From Paludibacteraceae bacterium (GTDB lineage: Bacteria > Bacteroidota > Bacteroidia > Bacteroidales > Paludibacteraceae), in assembly GCA_017478725.1 (NCBI GenBank), contig JAFVDD010000042.1, positions 1-64,000 on the forward strand: a stretch of DNA of 64,000 nucleotides, given 5' to 3'. The notes below the pieces were generated by a model that saw only the letters and a list, made by a program, of their open reading frames with translations, was not told the DNA's origin and ran no database searches. Made by a program: the position numbers and the translations under genes. This document shows, in pieces, positions 18,091 through 29,600 of this stretch; the stretch's first letter is position 1; each line of letters begins with the position of its first letter.

Positions 18091-18097
18091 CTACTAT

Positions 18098-19528
18098 ATG
18101 GAACGACGTGATTTCTTAAAGAGTCTGGGTGTGGGCGCGGCTGCCATTGCACTGGAGTCTCTTCCGGGTGCTTCGCTGATGGATGCTGCGAATAATCCCC
18201 TGTTAATCGATGATTCGGCCGAAAAGCCATTGCCCAAAAACACGGAAAAACTGGCATTCGGACTGCCTGACCAGGAAGCCGTAGTAAGCCGCCCCGTTAC
18301 AGCCATCGTCATCGGTGCCGGTTCACGCGGATCGGTGTATGCAGCCTATAGCGCGCAGTATAACAGGGCGTTGCGCATTGTAGGTGTGGCGGATCCTAAT
18401 CCTATCCGGCGGCAGCAAATGGCGCAGGCATATGGTATCGCTCCGGAGCATCAATTTTCCGATTGGTCGGAGGTCTTCCGCCTTTCGCCTTTCGCCGATG
18501 CCGTCATCATCGCCACACCGGATAACCTGCATTACCAACCCTGTATGAGAGCACTGGCAGCAGGCTATGATGTGCTCCTGGAGAAACCTATTGCGCAAAC
18601 CGCCAAAGAATGCACCGATATTCTCCGTCAGGCGCGCAAATACGGACGGATAGTCGGGGTTTGCCATGTGCTCAGGTATGCTCCCTATTTCCGCGCACTC
18701 AAACGAGTAATCGACGAGGGACGGGTGGGAAAAATACTTTCCGTCCAGCATCTCGAACCCGTCCGTTTCCATCATATGGCGCACTCCTATGTCCGCGGCA
18801 ACTGGCATTCGGCGAAAGACACTACACCTATTATCATTGCCAAAGCATGCCATGACCTGGATATCGTGCGCTGGCTCCTGGATAAACCCTGCAAGAAAGT
18901 ATCGGCTTTCGGTTCGCTGGATTTCTTCACCCGCGCCAACGAACCTCAGGGTGCTACGGACAGGTGCTTCGATTGTGCCGCGGAAAAACAATGCCCCTTC
19001 TCTGCATTGAAGATATACGAGCGGGAGCATAAATACCTCTACGTCTTTGACGCCCTCCCCAAAGAACGCGCCGCTAAAGACGCCAAAATCCGCGAATACC
19101 TCCGCACTACGGATTACGGACGCTGTGTCTTCCGGTGCAAGAACGACCAGTGCGACCATTACGTATGCAATCTGGAGTTTGAAGACCATGTCACCGCCTC
19201 ATTGCAAGTGGAGGCGCTGACCTCTTATGGCGGACGCAAAACGCGTATCATGGGTTCTAAAGCCGACATCGTGGGAGATATGCAAACCTTTACGCTCACG
19301 GATTTCCTGACCGGCAGAAAATATATCTGGGATGAAGATATATCCAAACTGCCGGGATACGAAGGACATGCCGGAGGAGATTGGGGCATCGTCAAGGATT
19401 TTGTATTGGCCGTCGCGAACCACGATGAGAAATACCTTTCCTCCACTATCGATGTGTCAGTGGAAAGCCACGTCATGGGATTCCGTGCGGAGGAGGCACG
19501 ATTGAGAAACAAAATAGTCAAACTGTAA
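18098..19528 (+). CDS. Gfo/Idh/MocA-family oxidoreductase with Tat signal
   Basis: A 476-residue NAD(P)-dependent oxidoreductase. The N-terminus MERRDFLKSLGVGAAAIAL is a twin-arginine signal, so it should be exported folded with its cofactor. The Rossmann nucleotide-binding motif is VIGAGSRG (about residue 70). The family motif EKP lies in LLEKPIAQTAKEC, and the ACHDLDIVRWLL helix is conserved. A cysteine cluster (CFDCAAEKQCPFSA near 290 and CVFRCKNDQC near 345) may bind a metal or form disulfides. The family includes inositol dehydrogenases, sugar 3-dehydrogenases and NAD-dependent glycosidases such as GH109. The sequence does not show which. Its neighbour GH65 makes glucose or a glucoside a likely substrate. 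Confidence 0.88.
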   Translation: MERRDFLKSLGVGAAAIALESLPGASLMDAANNPLLIDDSAEKPLPKNTEKLAFGLPDQEAVVSRPVTAIVIGAGSRGSVYAAYSAQYNRALRIVGVADPNPIRRQQMAQAYGIAPEHQFSDWSEVFRLSPFADAVIIATPDNLHYQPCMRALAAGYDVLLEKPIAQTAKECTDILRQARKYGRIVGVCHVLRYAPYFRALKRVIDEGRVGKILSVQHLEPVRFHHMAHSYVRGNWHSAKDTTPIIIAKACHDLDIVRWLLDKPCKKVSAFGSLDFFTRANEPQGATDRCFDCAAEKQCPFSALKIYEREHKYLYVFDALPKERAAKDAKIREYLRTTDYGRCVFRCKNDQCDHYVCNLEFEDHVTASLQVEALTSYGGRKTRIMGSKADIVGDMQTFTLTDFLTGRKYIWDEDISKLPGYEGHAGGDWGIVKDFVLAVANHDEKYLSSTIDVSVESHVMGFRAEEARLRNKIVKL

Positions 19529-19533
19529 CATCT

Positions 19534-20436
19534 ATGAAAAGACATGTGTTGTTTTTGATGTGCATAGGGATAGCACTTCTATCCTGCACGTCGCCTTCGC
19601 CCGAACTCTCTCGTGCCGAGCAGATTCGCGCAGACTTGCTCAATCCTGACTGCCGGCGTGTGCTGGTGGCTTCTCACCGCGCCGACTGGCGCGGATGGCC
19701 GGAGAACTCGCTACCGGCTGTTGAATCCGCCATCCGGATGGGAGTGGATATAGTAGAGCTCGACCTGCAATGTACGGCAGACAGCCAGCTCATCATTATG
19801 CATGACTCCAAACTCAACCGCACCACTACCGGCAAAGGGGTGATTGCCGAGCTGACTCTCGATTCCATCCGTACTTTCCGCCTCAAAAACGGCGTGAATA
19901 TCCGTACGCGCCATGAGATCCCTACTTTGCGGGAGGTGCTACTGCTGTGTAAAGGGCGTGTCCTGATCAACCTTGACAAAGCGGACCGCTATTTCGATCT
20001 CGTTATGCCTGTTCTGGAAGAAACAGGTACTACGCGCCAGATTATCATGAAAGGGCGTAAGCCTGCAGATGAAGTGCGTGAGCTGTACGGACAATACCTG
20101 GACGAGGTGATTTATATGCCGATAGTGGATATGAACGATTCCGCCTCCGTGGGCAGGATCAATGCCCATCTGGCGGGCAGACCCTGCGCCTTCGAGTTAT
20201 GCTGGCGCAATGACGACCGTTATGTGCGCGAAGCCTCCGCCCTCACCGCCGGCAAGGCATTGTTATGGGTCAACTGCCTGTGGGACACGCTCTGCGGCGG
20301 ACACGAGGACGACCAGGCCATGCTCGACCCCGATGCGCACTACGGCTATCTCATTGACTCGCTCGGAATGAATATCATACAGACCGACCGGCCCGAATAC
20401 CTGATCCGTTACCTCCAATCACGACACCTAAGATGA
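19534..20436 (+). CDS. Glycerophosphodiester phosphodiesterase family lipoprotein
   Basis: A 300-residue lipoprotein (lipobox LLSC, Cys at 18). The GDPD TIM-barrel starts at about residue 44. The expected catalytic and metal residues are visible: SHRADWRGWPENS (His, then PEN), VELDLQ (Glu-x-Asp) and MHDSKLNRTTTGKG (second His). Members release glycerol-3-phosphate and an alcohol from glycerophosphodiesters. The lipid anchor places it in the periplasm or at the outer membrane. The next gene, a GlpT/UhpT-type transporter, overlaps its stop by four bases, which fits release of a phosphorylated product and its import. Some Bacteroidota members of the fold act on other phosphodiesters. Confidence 0.88.
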   Translation: MKRHVLFLMCIGIALLSCTSPSPELSRAEQIRADLLNPDCRRVLVASHRADWRGWPENSLPAVESAIRMGVDIVELDLQCTADSQLIIMHDSKLNRTTTGKGVIAELTLDSIRTFRLKNGVNIRTRHEIPTLREVLLLCKGRVLINLDKADRYFDLVMPVLEETGTTRQIIMKGRKPADEVRELYGQYLDEVIYMPIVDMNDSASVGRINAHLAGRPCAFELCWRNDDRYVREASALTAGKALLWVNCLWDTLCGGHEDDQAMLDPDAHYGYLIDSLGMNIIQTDRPEYLIRYLQSRHLR

Positions 20437-21818
20437 GTTTTTTCGCTAAATCACCGGCAGCCCCCCTCCGGAACGAAACAGAGCAGCAACGCAACCGGCG
20501 CTTCCGACGGATGCAGTGGGCTTCCTTCTTTGCCATTACCCTCGGCTATAGCATGTATTATGTCTGCCGCACTTCGCTCAATGTGGTCAAAAAACCCATT
20601 ATCGATGCCGGTATTCTTGACGCGGCACAATTGGGAGTCATATCCTCCGCGCTGCTCTTTACGTACGCTGTCGGCAAATTCGTCAACGGGTTTCTGGCTG
20701 ACCATTCGAATATACGCCGCTTCATGGCTGCCGGACTGCTCGTCTCCACCGTGGCGAACATTACGGTAGGCTTGTTAGGATTCCTCTCCGTCCGGGGAAT
20801 GGTGCTCTCGCAAACCGCGTTCTACATCCTCTTTGCGGGTCTTTGGGCTGTCAACGGATGGACTCAATCTATGGGGGCACCGCCCTGTGTCGTCTCCCTG
20901 TCGCGGTGGTATCCCCTTTCGAGAAGAGGCACGTTCTACGGCTTCTGGTCATTGTCTCATAATCTCGGCGAGTTCTTCTCTTTCCTGCTGGTAGGCGGAC
21001 TCGTCAGCCTCTTCGGGTGGCAGTTCGGTTTCATCGGCGCGGCTGTCGCCGGTATGATAGGCTTCATCCTGATTGTTCTCCTCCTCCATGACTCGCCCGA
21101 AGCGGAAGGTATGCCTTCGGTCGCTGTCATGGCAGGCGAAGAAACCGATGAGCAGGCTAAGCACCACTCCGTCGGGATTTCCCAGAAAGAAGTACTCAAA
21201 AATCCGTACGTGTGGATCCTCGCGTGTGCTTCCGCATGTATGTATGTTTCACGCTATGCCGTCAACGGATGGGGAGTCCTCTTTCTGCAGGAAGCCAAAG
21301 GCTTCTCGCTTGCTACCGCTACCCAAATCATATCCGTCAATGCCCTGCTTGGTATTATCGGAACGGTTTTCTCCGGATGGCTCTCCGATACCGCTTTCAA
21401 AGGCAACCGCTATATTCCTGCTGTAGCCGCAGGCGTGCTCGAGGTGCTGTCACTCATCCTCTTTGCCTTCGGAGGCTCCGCCCTCTGGCTGAACATACTC
21501 GCTATGGTGCTCTTCGGCATCGCTATCGGTATTCTCATCTGTTTCCTGGGCGGACTCATGGCTGTGGATATCGTTCCGCGTGAAGCCTCCGGAGCGGCGC
21601 TGGGGGTTGTGGGTATCGCTTCTTATGCCGCCGCCGGACTCCAGGATATAGCGTCCGGCTTGCTCCTTGATAATCATAAAATACTGGTCGTCAATCCCGA
21701 CGGAGTAGAGCAATATACCTATAATTTCACCCCTGCGCTGCTCTTTTGGATCATCGCGGCGGCGCTCTCCGTACTGCTCGTCTGCGTGGTGTGGCGCAAA
21801 AAAAAGAATAAATCATGA
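20433..21818 (+). CDS. MFS organophosphate:phosphate antiporter (GlpT/UhpT type)
   Basis: A 461-residue inner-membrane carrier with about 12 hydrophobic segments. The N-terminal LGYSMYYVCRTSLNVVKKP is the signature region of the organophosphate:Pi antiporter family, with the substrate-site Arg of TM1. VNGWTQSMGAPPCV and WSLSHNLGEFF also match the family. GlpT takes glycerol-3-phosphate and UhpT takes hexose-6-phosphates; this protein cannot be assigned to one by inspection. The four-base overlap with the upstream phosphodiesterase favours glycerol-3-phosphate. Its stop codon also overlaps the next start by four bases, so three genes are translationally coupled. Confidence 0.88.
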   Translation: MSFFAKSPAAPLRNETEQQRNRRFRRMQWASFFAITLGYSMYYVCRTSLNVVKKPIIDAGILDAAQLGVISSALLFTYAVGKFVNGFLADHSNIRRFMAAGLLVSTVANITVGLLGFLSVRGMVLSQTAFYILFAGLWAVNGWTQSMGAPPCVVSLSRWYPLSRRGTFYGFWSLSHNLGEFFSFLLVGGLVSLFGWQFGFIGAAVAGMIGFILIVLLLHDSPEAEGMPSVAVMAGEETDEQAKHHSVGISQKEVLKNPYVWILACASACMYVSRYAVNGWGVLFLQEAKGFSLATATQIISVNALLGIIGTVFSGWLSDTAFKGNRYIPAVAAGVLEVLSLILFAFGGSALWLNILAMVLFGIAIGILICFLGGLMAVDIVPREASGAALGVVGIASYAAAGLQDIASGLLLDNHKILVVNPDGVEQYTYNFTPALLFWIIAAALSVLLVCVVWRKKKNKS

Positions 21819-23323
21819 AACATCTCGGTCTTATCCTGGCTTCCTTAGCGGCTTCGTCATGCCTGTGGGCACTGCAGCCTGCTATGACTATCCCCCTTTA
21901 TCCCTCCGGCGCTCCTGACTCAAACGGCTATCTGCCCGCTGATGAATATGTGGGCAAGAATGGAGGCATATACCAGACTTCGGAACCCCGTATTGACTTC
22001 TACCGTGCCGAACATCCCAAGGCTACGCTCCTTGTCTGCCCGGGAGGAGGCTATCGCTATACCTCGGTAGGCAACGAGGGAATCCGGGTGGCGGAGTTTT
22101 TCGTTCCGCGCGGATATAACATTGCTGTCCTGAAATACCGGCTGCCTAACGGACATGAGCATATCCCTCTTGAGGATGCCTCCCGCGCAATGGAACTGCT
22201 GCGCGACAGCATCGAGGCGTGGCATCTGCCTTCCGCTCAACTGGGCGTAATGGGCTTCTCGGCTGGCGGACACCTCGCCGCTTCCTTATTGACCAAATAC
22301 CCCTCGCCCGAAGCGCGGCCTGACTACGGCATCCTGGTATATCCCGTTATATCGATGGATAGCACGATTACCCACCAAGGCTCTTGCCGGCAACTACTGG
22401 GCGAACACCCTGCCGATGAACAACGGCTCCTCTGGTCGGCGGAAAAACAGGTGACTGCGCATACACCCCCTTGCCTCATTGTGGCGTGTCAGGACGATCC
22501 TACCGTGCAGGTGGAAAATAGTATCCGTTTCTATCAGTCGCTGACTGCGGCGCATGTGCCTGCTTCTATGATGTTCGTGCCTGTAGGCAAACACGGATGG
22601 GGATTCTCACGTTCCTTCCCGCAACGCGAACTCATCGAGCGCGGGATGCTCAGTTTCCTGGCGCAGTTCCATCCGGTTGACGTGCTCGAACCCGAATACA
22701 AAAGGGATGCGCGGAGGAATGATTGGGCGAATTTCGGCAGGTACGCTAAAGACAATGAGCAAATCAAAGCCGCCCGTTCCAAAACCAAAGTGGTCTTTTA
22801 CGGCAATAGTATCACACAAGGGTGGTATAAGATGCGGCCGGATTTCTTCCTGTCTAACGGCTTCGTCGGACGGGGAATAAGCGGGCAAACATCCTCCGAA
22901 CTGCTGGTGCGTTTCCGTCAGGATGTCATTGACCTTCATCCGAAAACAGTGGTCATTTTGTGCGGCATCAACGACATCGCAGAGAACAACGGCACAATCT
23001 CTCTCGAGCATACCATGGGCAATATCATTTCCATGTGCGAATTGGCAAAGGCGAACAAGATCCGTCCTGTCCTGTGCTCCGTGCTGCCGGCGCGCACCTG
23101 CCGCTGGAATCCGTTTGTTATCGATGTCCCGCAACAGGTCATCGCACTCAATGCACTGATCAAAGCCTACGCGGACGCCAGTCATATACGCTACGTCGAT
23201 TATTACTCCGCTATGGCGGATAGCGACGGCGGACTCAAACAAGGCCTGAGCAACGACGATGTCCATCCTACTGTGTCCGGATACGAAATTATGGAGCCTA
23301 TTGTCCTCAAAGCCTTGAAATAG
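21815..23323 (+). CDS. Two-domain esterase: alpha/beta hydrolase plus SGNH hydrolase
   Basis: A 502-residue exported protein with signal peptide MKHLGLILASLAASSCLWA. Residues about 30-285 are an alpha/beta hydrolase of the acetyl-xylan-esterase/BD-FAE type (CPGGGYRYTS oxyanion region, nucleophile GFSAGGH, VGKHGWGF with the catalytic His). Residues about 325-502 are an SGNH/GDSL hydrolase (block I FYGNSITQG, Gly in GRGISGQTS, block III GINDIA, block V NDDVHP). The two active sites could remove different acyl groups from one substrate. It is the last gene of the 14-gene run; its 3' end is followed by an 11-bp repeat array and a terminator. Confidence 0.9.
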   Translation: MKHLGLILASLAASSCLWALQPAMTIPLYPSGAPDSNGYLPADEYVGKNGGIYQTSEPRIDFYRAEHPKATLLVCPGGGYRYTSVGNEGIRVAEFFVPRGYNIAVLKYRLPNGHEHIPLEDASRAMELLRDSIEAWHLPSAQLGVMGFSAGGHLAASLLTKYPSPEARPDYGILVYPVISMDSTITHQGSCRQLLGEHPADEQRLLWSAEKQVTAHTPPCLIVACQDDPTVQVENSIRFYQSLTAAHVPASMMFVPVGKHGWGFSRSFPQRELIERGMLSFLAQFHPVDVLEPEYKRDARRNDWANFGRYAKDNEQIKAARSKTKVVFYGNSITQGWYKMRPDFFLSNGFVGRGISGQTSSELLVRFRQDVIDLHPKTVVILCGINDIAENNGTISLEHTMGNIISMCELAKANKIRPVLCSVLPARTCRWNPFVIDVPQQVIALNALIKAYADASHIRYVDYYSAMADSDGGLKQGLSNDDVHPTVSGYEIMEPIVLKALK

Positions 23324-23325
23324 TC

Positions 23326-23410
23326 GGGAGCATCTCGGGGGATTGTCGGGGGATTATCGGGGGATTGTCGTGTAGTCGGGAGCATCTCGGAAGCATCTCG
23401 GGAGCAAGTC
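23326..23410. repeat. Array of 11-bp units
   Basis: Seven copies of an 11-bp word (GGGAGCATCTC / GGGGGATTGTC variants), with an eight-base interruption after the fourth, directly behind the esterase stop codon. Copies differ at up to five positions, so it is an old or actively diverging array. It may be transcribed in the 3' untranslated region of the long operon. Confidence 0.85.
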
Positions 23411-23442
23411 CTAATCAAATTTCAATATTCTGTCAGAAAAAT

Positions 23443-23465
23443 CGTCTCACTGGGGCGTTTTTTTT
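23443..23465 (+). terminator. Probable terminator of the 14-gene operon
   Basis: CGTCTC (23443-23448) pairs with GGGGCG (23452-23457), using two G-U pairs and a three-base loop, then eight T residues. The stem is short, so strength is uncertain. Confidence 0.5.
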
Positions 23466-23504
23466 GCATGCTTAATGTTCGTATGCTTTTTCATAACAAA
23501 TGCG

Positions 23505-23536
23505 CTTGTGTACTTGACAAATTAGCAGTAATTTTG
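23505..23536 (+). promoter_or_regulatory. Bacteroidota promoter for the giant surface protein
   Basis: CTTG (23505-23508), 20 bases, then TAATTTTG (23529-23536), matching TTTG-N19-21-TAnnTTTG. Transcription should start near 23543. That leaves only about seven bases before the upstream in-frame ATG at 23550 and favours the ATG at 23601. Confidence 0.8.
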
Positions 23537-23600
23537 CACCCGATTAAAAATGCGCCTTTTTAGAGGCGAAAAACGGACGAATTTTAATAAAAATCTTAAT

Positions 23601-26600
23601 ATGAGAAAATTTTTGAATATCTCTACTGCTTATTCATTCGGCGCACTCTTTTGCGCCGTACTGCTAATGAATACCCTCTCCCTCTCTGCCCAGCAGGTCA
23701 GCAATGCCAATTTCGAAGACTGGAGCGGAGCCGCTTTCAACGGTGAAGCGCAGCCCAAAGGCTGGAATGCCTCGAACGTGGAGCAGGTGGGTTTCAAATT
23801 CAATTTTGCCCACAAGGAGACAGGCCATAACGGCGGATACTGTATGATGGTACAGGATCAGTCGGTAGGAGCATTCGGTATCACGGAGACCAGCCCGGGA
23901 TATTTCGCGCTGGGACAGCCCTGGTCCTACCTGGACGGCTTGAACGTGAACGGTGCCACCGCCGGTACGGCTGGCGGTATCAAATGGACATACCGCCCCG
24001 ACACCATGTCCGTATGGATCAAGCGTACGGGTGATAACTGGGACAAGGAAGATTTTTACCTTCTCTACTATGCTTGGAGCGGTCAGGCGCGAGGCGACAA
24101 ATACAAGGCGAAGAACCTGAGCTGTACGTCTGTGACCAAATACGACGAGGAGTCGGATATCCGTTTGGCGCTTAACGGCAACGAGTGCGGTACCGCTGTC
24201 AAAGTCACTCAGGTGGCGGAAGGTATGTGGCGCGAACGCAAGAACTACGGCCAATGGACCAACATCCGCGTGCCGATCTACTATATGAACAACACGGATC
24301 CGACTACGATGAACATCATCTTCTCGGCATCCAACTACCCGAACTTCCGTGCCAACAGCGGTCTTTACGCCGGCAACTCGCTCTATGTGGACGATGTGGA
24401 AATGATATATTCATCCAAGATCCACAAACTTTATATTGACGGCAAGGAGTGGAAAGGCTTCGATCCCAACAGCAGTGAGGTGCAGACTTACGCGCTGGGC
24501 GAGAACGCTACGGCTGTTCCGTCTATCGAGGCACTGCGTGGTGCCGGCTCTCTGACCAATGCCGCAGGAACAACCGTACAGTTTGCAGGCCGTACGCTGT
24601 CGGGCAGTGAAATAACCATTACCAAGGGCGACCTGAGCAGCAAACCGACCACTATTGTGGTGAAATCGGAGGACGGCAAATCCACTACGACCTACAAGAT
24701 CCAGTTCACCAAAGCTGCCAGCTCGAATGCCAAACTGGCGTCTATCTCGGTCAACGGCGCGGTTATAGAGGGCTTCTCTCCTACCAAATACACCTACAAC
24801 GTAACGCTGCCGTACGGCACTACCGCAGTGCCGGTCGTAGCCGCTGAGGGACAGGAGGACGGCCAGACTATCGCTGTAACCCAGCCCACATCCACTGCCG
24901 GAACGGCTGTCATCAAAGTGACGGCTGCCAACAAAACGGCTACGCAGACCTACACCCTCAATTTCTCGGTAGGTCAGCTGGCGGACAACACGCTCCGGGA
25001 TATCCGTGTCAACGGCAATTCGATACCGGGTTTCACGCCTTCGCAAGCAACCTACAAGGTGTCGCTGCCGGTGGGTACATCCAAACTGACTATCGAGCCG
25101 GTGTCGGCGTATGAGGCCGGTGCCCAGACGATCACCGTCACACCTGCCACGCTGCCGACAGGCGAGGCTATCAACGGCGCTACGGTGCAGATTTCTGTCA
25201 CCACGCCGGGCAATCAGACCCCCAAGGTATATAAACTCAATTTCCGTCTGGAAGCGTCTTCCTATACCTATCTCAAGGATCTGCAGGTGAGCGGCAGCCA
25301 GATTCAGCAATGCAGTCCCGCCAAGGACGGCGATCTGCAGCAGATAGCCTTCACGCCGGAGAACATGACTTACTATGTCAACCTCCGCATGGGTACCAAG
25401 CAACTGCCTCAGATCACTTATACCCCGGGCGATGAATACCAGACGGTGAAGATTGACACCGCAGGCATTGACGGTACTACGCGTATCACGGTGACCGCCG
25501 GCAACAAGACTGACCAGTCGGTGTATAAAATCATCTTCTCTACTGAGAAATCCGAGATCTCAACCCTTGCCGGCATCAAAGTGGGCGGCGTGCTGATTGA
25601 CGGCTTCCGGTCCGACAAAACCACGTATGACTATCCGTTGCCGGTAGGTACCACCGTGCTGCCGGAGATTGAGCCGGTAGCTGGCGACGAGTTCCAGAAG
25701 ATTACAGTGACTACCAACGGCGTCAACGGCGCTACGCGTATCACGGTGACGGCGGAGAACGGCAATACCACCGTCTATGTCATCAATTTCTCGGTTGCCG
25801 CCTATACCGACAACACGCTCAAGGCGCTTTACGTGGACGGCGTACTGATTGACGGATGGAATCCTGAGGCCAACGACTATGCGGTCAATCTGCCGCAGGG
25901 CACCACCGTGCTGCCGGCAGTGACTTACGAGTTGCAGAACGCAGACCTGCAGACAGTTACCGAGCGCAAACCTTCGGGTGTGACAGGCGATTACCGTATC
26001 ACCGTCCGCCCGCAGAGCGGTGCCAGCCGTACCTATACCATCCGTTTCTCGGTGGCTACGTCGTCCAATACCGCCCTGGCGATGATATACGTGGACGGCG
26101 AGCCCTTGGAGAACTTCCAGCCGGAGGACACCCTTTATACCTACAACCTGCCCGAGGGCGTGACCACCATTCCTCCTGTCACCTTCGACAAGGCGGAGAC
26201 TACCCAGCGCGTGCTGAGCGTCCTGCGCGACACCGTACAGACACTCACCGTGACGGCGGAGAGCGGTGCCAAGAGAGTGTATAAAGTCAATTTCCATATC
26301 CAACTCTCGGAGAACGCCTTCCTGGAGATGATTTACCTGGACGGCGACTCGCTGGAGGGCTTCGACCCGAGAACCTTTGACTACACGGTGGAGCTTGCCG
26401 GTGCAACTTCTCCGGCTATCACCGTGGCGAAAGTCCCCGGTCAGCAGACCACGATCACCCAGCCGCTTGGCGTAGGTACTGCCACTATCCTGGTAGCACC
26501 GGTGATTGGTGCTACCCAGCGCTACACCATCCATTTCGTGGCCAAGCCCGCGGAGACGGTTCAGCTGACCAATATCCTGATTGACGGTGTGGCTCTGGCA

Positions 26601-29600
26601 GGTTTTGATCCGGCTACTGAGCACTATGAGCAGACCTATTCGCGCACACTCCCTGTCGTGACCTACGAGGCTGAGGCTGGCCGGACGGTGCAGCTGCTCT
26701 GGCGCGGAGCCACAGCCTATCTGCATGTGAGCGACACTCTGGGCGCCAAAGCGGTGTACGACATCGTGTTCACCCGTCTTTTTGACTCCAACACCGCGCT
26801 GGCGTCTATCAAGGAGAACGGCGTGGAGATAGACGGCTTCGCGGCAGAGCGGAGACACTATGATTTCCTTCTCCCTGCCGGCAGCGCTTATCCCGTACTC
26901 GGCTATGAGAAGGGCGACTCGCTCCAGACGGTGGACTTCGGTCAGACAGGCGAGGGCGCATGGCAATGGATAGTCACCGCCGAGAACGGCACCGACACCG
27001 CCCGCTATAGCGTCAGCTATGCTGTCCAACTCTATACCGATTCGCTGCTCACAGACCTGCAGCTGCTGGATCTGCCGGAAGGTCAGACCTTCACCTTTGA
27101 TCCTTCGCAGACCGCTTATTCGGGTATTCAGTTGGGCGAAGGTGCTCCGCTGCCCGACATGGCTATCACCGCCCGTCCCAAACAGCAGATACTGACTTAT
27201 CAGGCGGACGAGAACACCCAGGTAGTGGTGGTGACTGCCGAGAACGGCGCACAGACTACCTATACCATACTATATACGCGTACGCGCAGCAGCAACGCCC
27301 TGCTGGCGAATATCTACGTGGACGGCGCACCGCTCTACGGCTTTGCGCCGGAGACACATACCTACACCTATCCGCTCCCCCACGGCGCTACATTCGTGCC
27401 GTCGGTCTTCCCGGTAGGACAGCAGGACAACCAGACCATCACCACATGGATCAGCCGCCCCAACGGCACAACCACTATCCGTGTGATGGCGCAGGACAGC
27501 ACCACGGCGGACTACACCATCGCTTTCCCCGTGACGCTATCTACCAACACCAAACTGGGGTCTCTCAAAATCAACAACGAGACCCGCAGCGTGGACACCA
27601 CCGAGTATGTGTTCGACATGCCGTACGGCACTGTCTATCCCTACGAGTTACAGTTCGCCAAGGCGGAGCCCGAACAGTCCATCGAGTTCATTGAGGCACC
27701 CCTCAACGGTACTACCCGTATCATCGTCCGTGCGGAGAACGGAGACAGTCGTACCTATTCAATCCGCTACAACGTGGCGCAGCCCGAGGGCGAGAACCTG
27801 ATCCGGCGTGTGGCATATACCTACAAGACCGCTACGAATGTTATCAAAAGGGACACTATCGTGCCAGTCATCGGCGATAACGTGATCAGCCTGCCGTACG
27901 GCGCCAAGAGCTTCGAGGTGACAGGGGTGGAGAAGAACTACCCCGAGCAGTCGGTAGTGTTCTACAATGGAGGTATCCGCCGTGGCGCTACGATCATAGC
28001 TGCGGCTAACCGCGAGGGAGTGGAGGATGTGACCTATACGATCACGCCGCAGATGCCCGCATTTGACACCGCCGGCAAACTCAAGGAACTGAAGTTCAAG
28101 GGAACGGCCGTGCCCAACTTCCGCCCCGATGTATATAACTACATGATTAATGTAACCGCCCAGCCTACGGCAGCAGATTTTGTTGGCACCGCCTACGAAA
28201 GCGGCAAGTCTGTTACCAAATCGGCCATTGATGCCAAGAAGAAACAAATCACACTTACCGTTTCCGGCGGCGAGACCTATAGCATTTGCTGGTATTATGA
28301 GAATGATGACCCTCAATTCGACTTTAGCAATAACTGGGTAGCAGCGGCTAAGGGACCGGGATACAAGCCTACGTCTGCATGGAAGGTACCGGCTGATTAT
28401 GCTGATAAACATGAGTTTAATATAGATTTCATAGTACATGTCAATTTAATTTACCAAACAGGAAAAGAAGTTATTAAGGCAGGAGTAAATGGTGCTCTAC
28501 TTTCCACGTTGCGCGGTGCTCCCTTAAATGGATCGGTGCCGGGAATGATGACCACAGGAACTATGGCCTTAACTTTGGCAAGTAGTGGTAATTCCACTTC
28601 AAGCATGTCAATGGATAAATCAACGGGTGTTGTCTTTAGAAATACTCCGGAGCAATTCACATTGGACTATAATCCTTTGACAACAACAAATGTTTCTAAG
28701 TGGTATTATGATATTTTGTTGTCAGATGGAACAAATACCAAGACGACTCACTATGATGGTAATTATAATACATTGAACTCATGGCAGGTATCTACTAAAA
28801 CTCTTGATTATTCTGGACTGGGAACATTGCAACGTATGACTTTTGCAATAAACTCAGCGCATACAGCCAATGCTAAGGATATGGGTTCAGGAGCAACGGA
28901 TCAGGCGATGTTTGAATCCCAATTGTTGGTTCAAAACCTTCGTTTTATCTACAACTCCGAGCTGACAGGTGTGACAGTGGATGGCGTGGCTGCTACCAAG
29001 AGCGGAAACACGTTTACCCGGACAGTGAGTGCGGACTACGTAGGCCTGCCGGCTCTGAAATTCACCGGCGCGGTGCATGATCAGATGCAGACCATCGAGT
29101 GGCTCAACAACGGCGAGTGGATGAATGGTGAGTTGCAGGCTAAGGTGGTCAACTATGGCGAGAACTCGACGGACAGCACCGTCTATACGGTGGTGCTCAA
29201 GCGTGCAGCAGTTACCACCACCGATTATGAGATATCCTTAGGTTCGGACTCCACTAAGACGGTAGGTGATACCACCTTCGTCTATCTGCCCTACGGCACC
29301 AAGTCTCTGCCGGATGTGGCTATTACACCTGCCAGCATCCACCAGCGTTTCGCTGTATCGAAGAGCGGCAATACCGTCAAGGTAACCGTCACTGCCGAGA
29401 ACGGCACTGCCAAGACTACTGTCTATGCCTACCGCGATGCCAAGGCTGATGATCCGGGGCTGGAGACATTCGACCTGGAGGACACCAACGGAGCTTCTGT
29501 AGCCTACAGCACCGTGGATGCCGATGCGTTCATCTATTCGATGACCACCGCCAAAACGCCGCTCATTACCTACGAGAAGAAGAGCGACGGCCAGCGTGTC

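Noticed and set aside
25560..27029. 489-codon open frame on the minus strand inside the giant gene
   Set aside because: It mirrors the regular repeats of the plus-strand protein; similar antisense frames recur with each repeat, as expected from codon bias.
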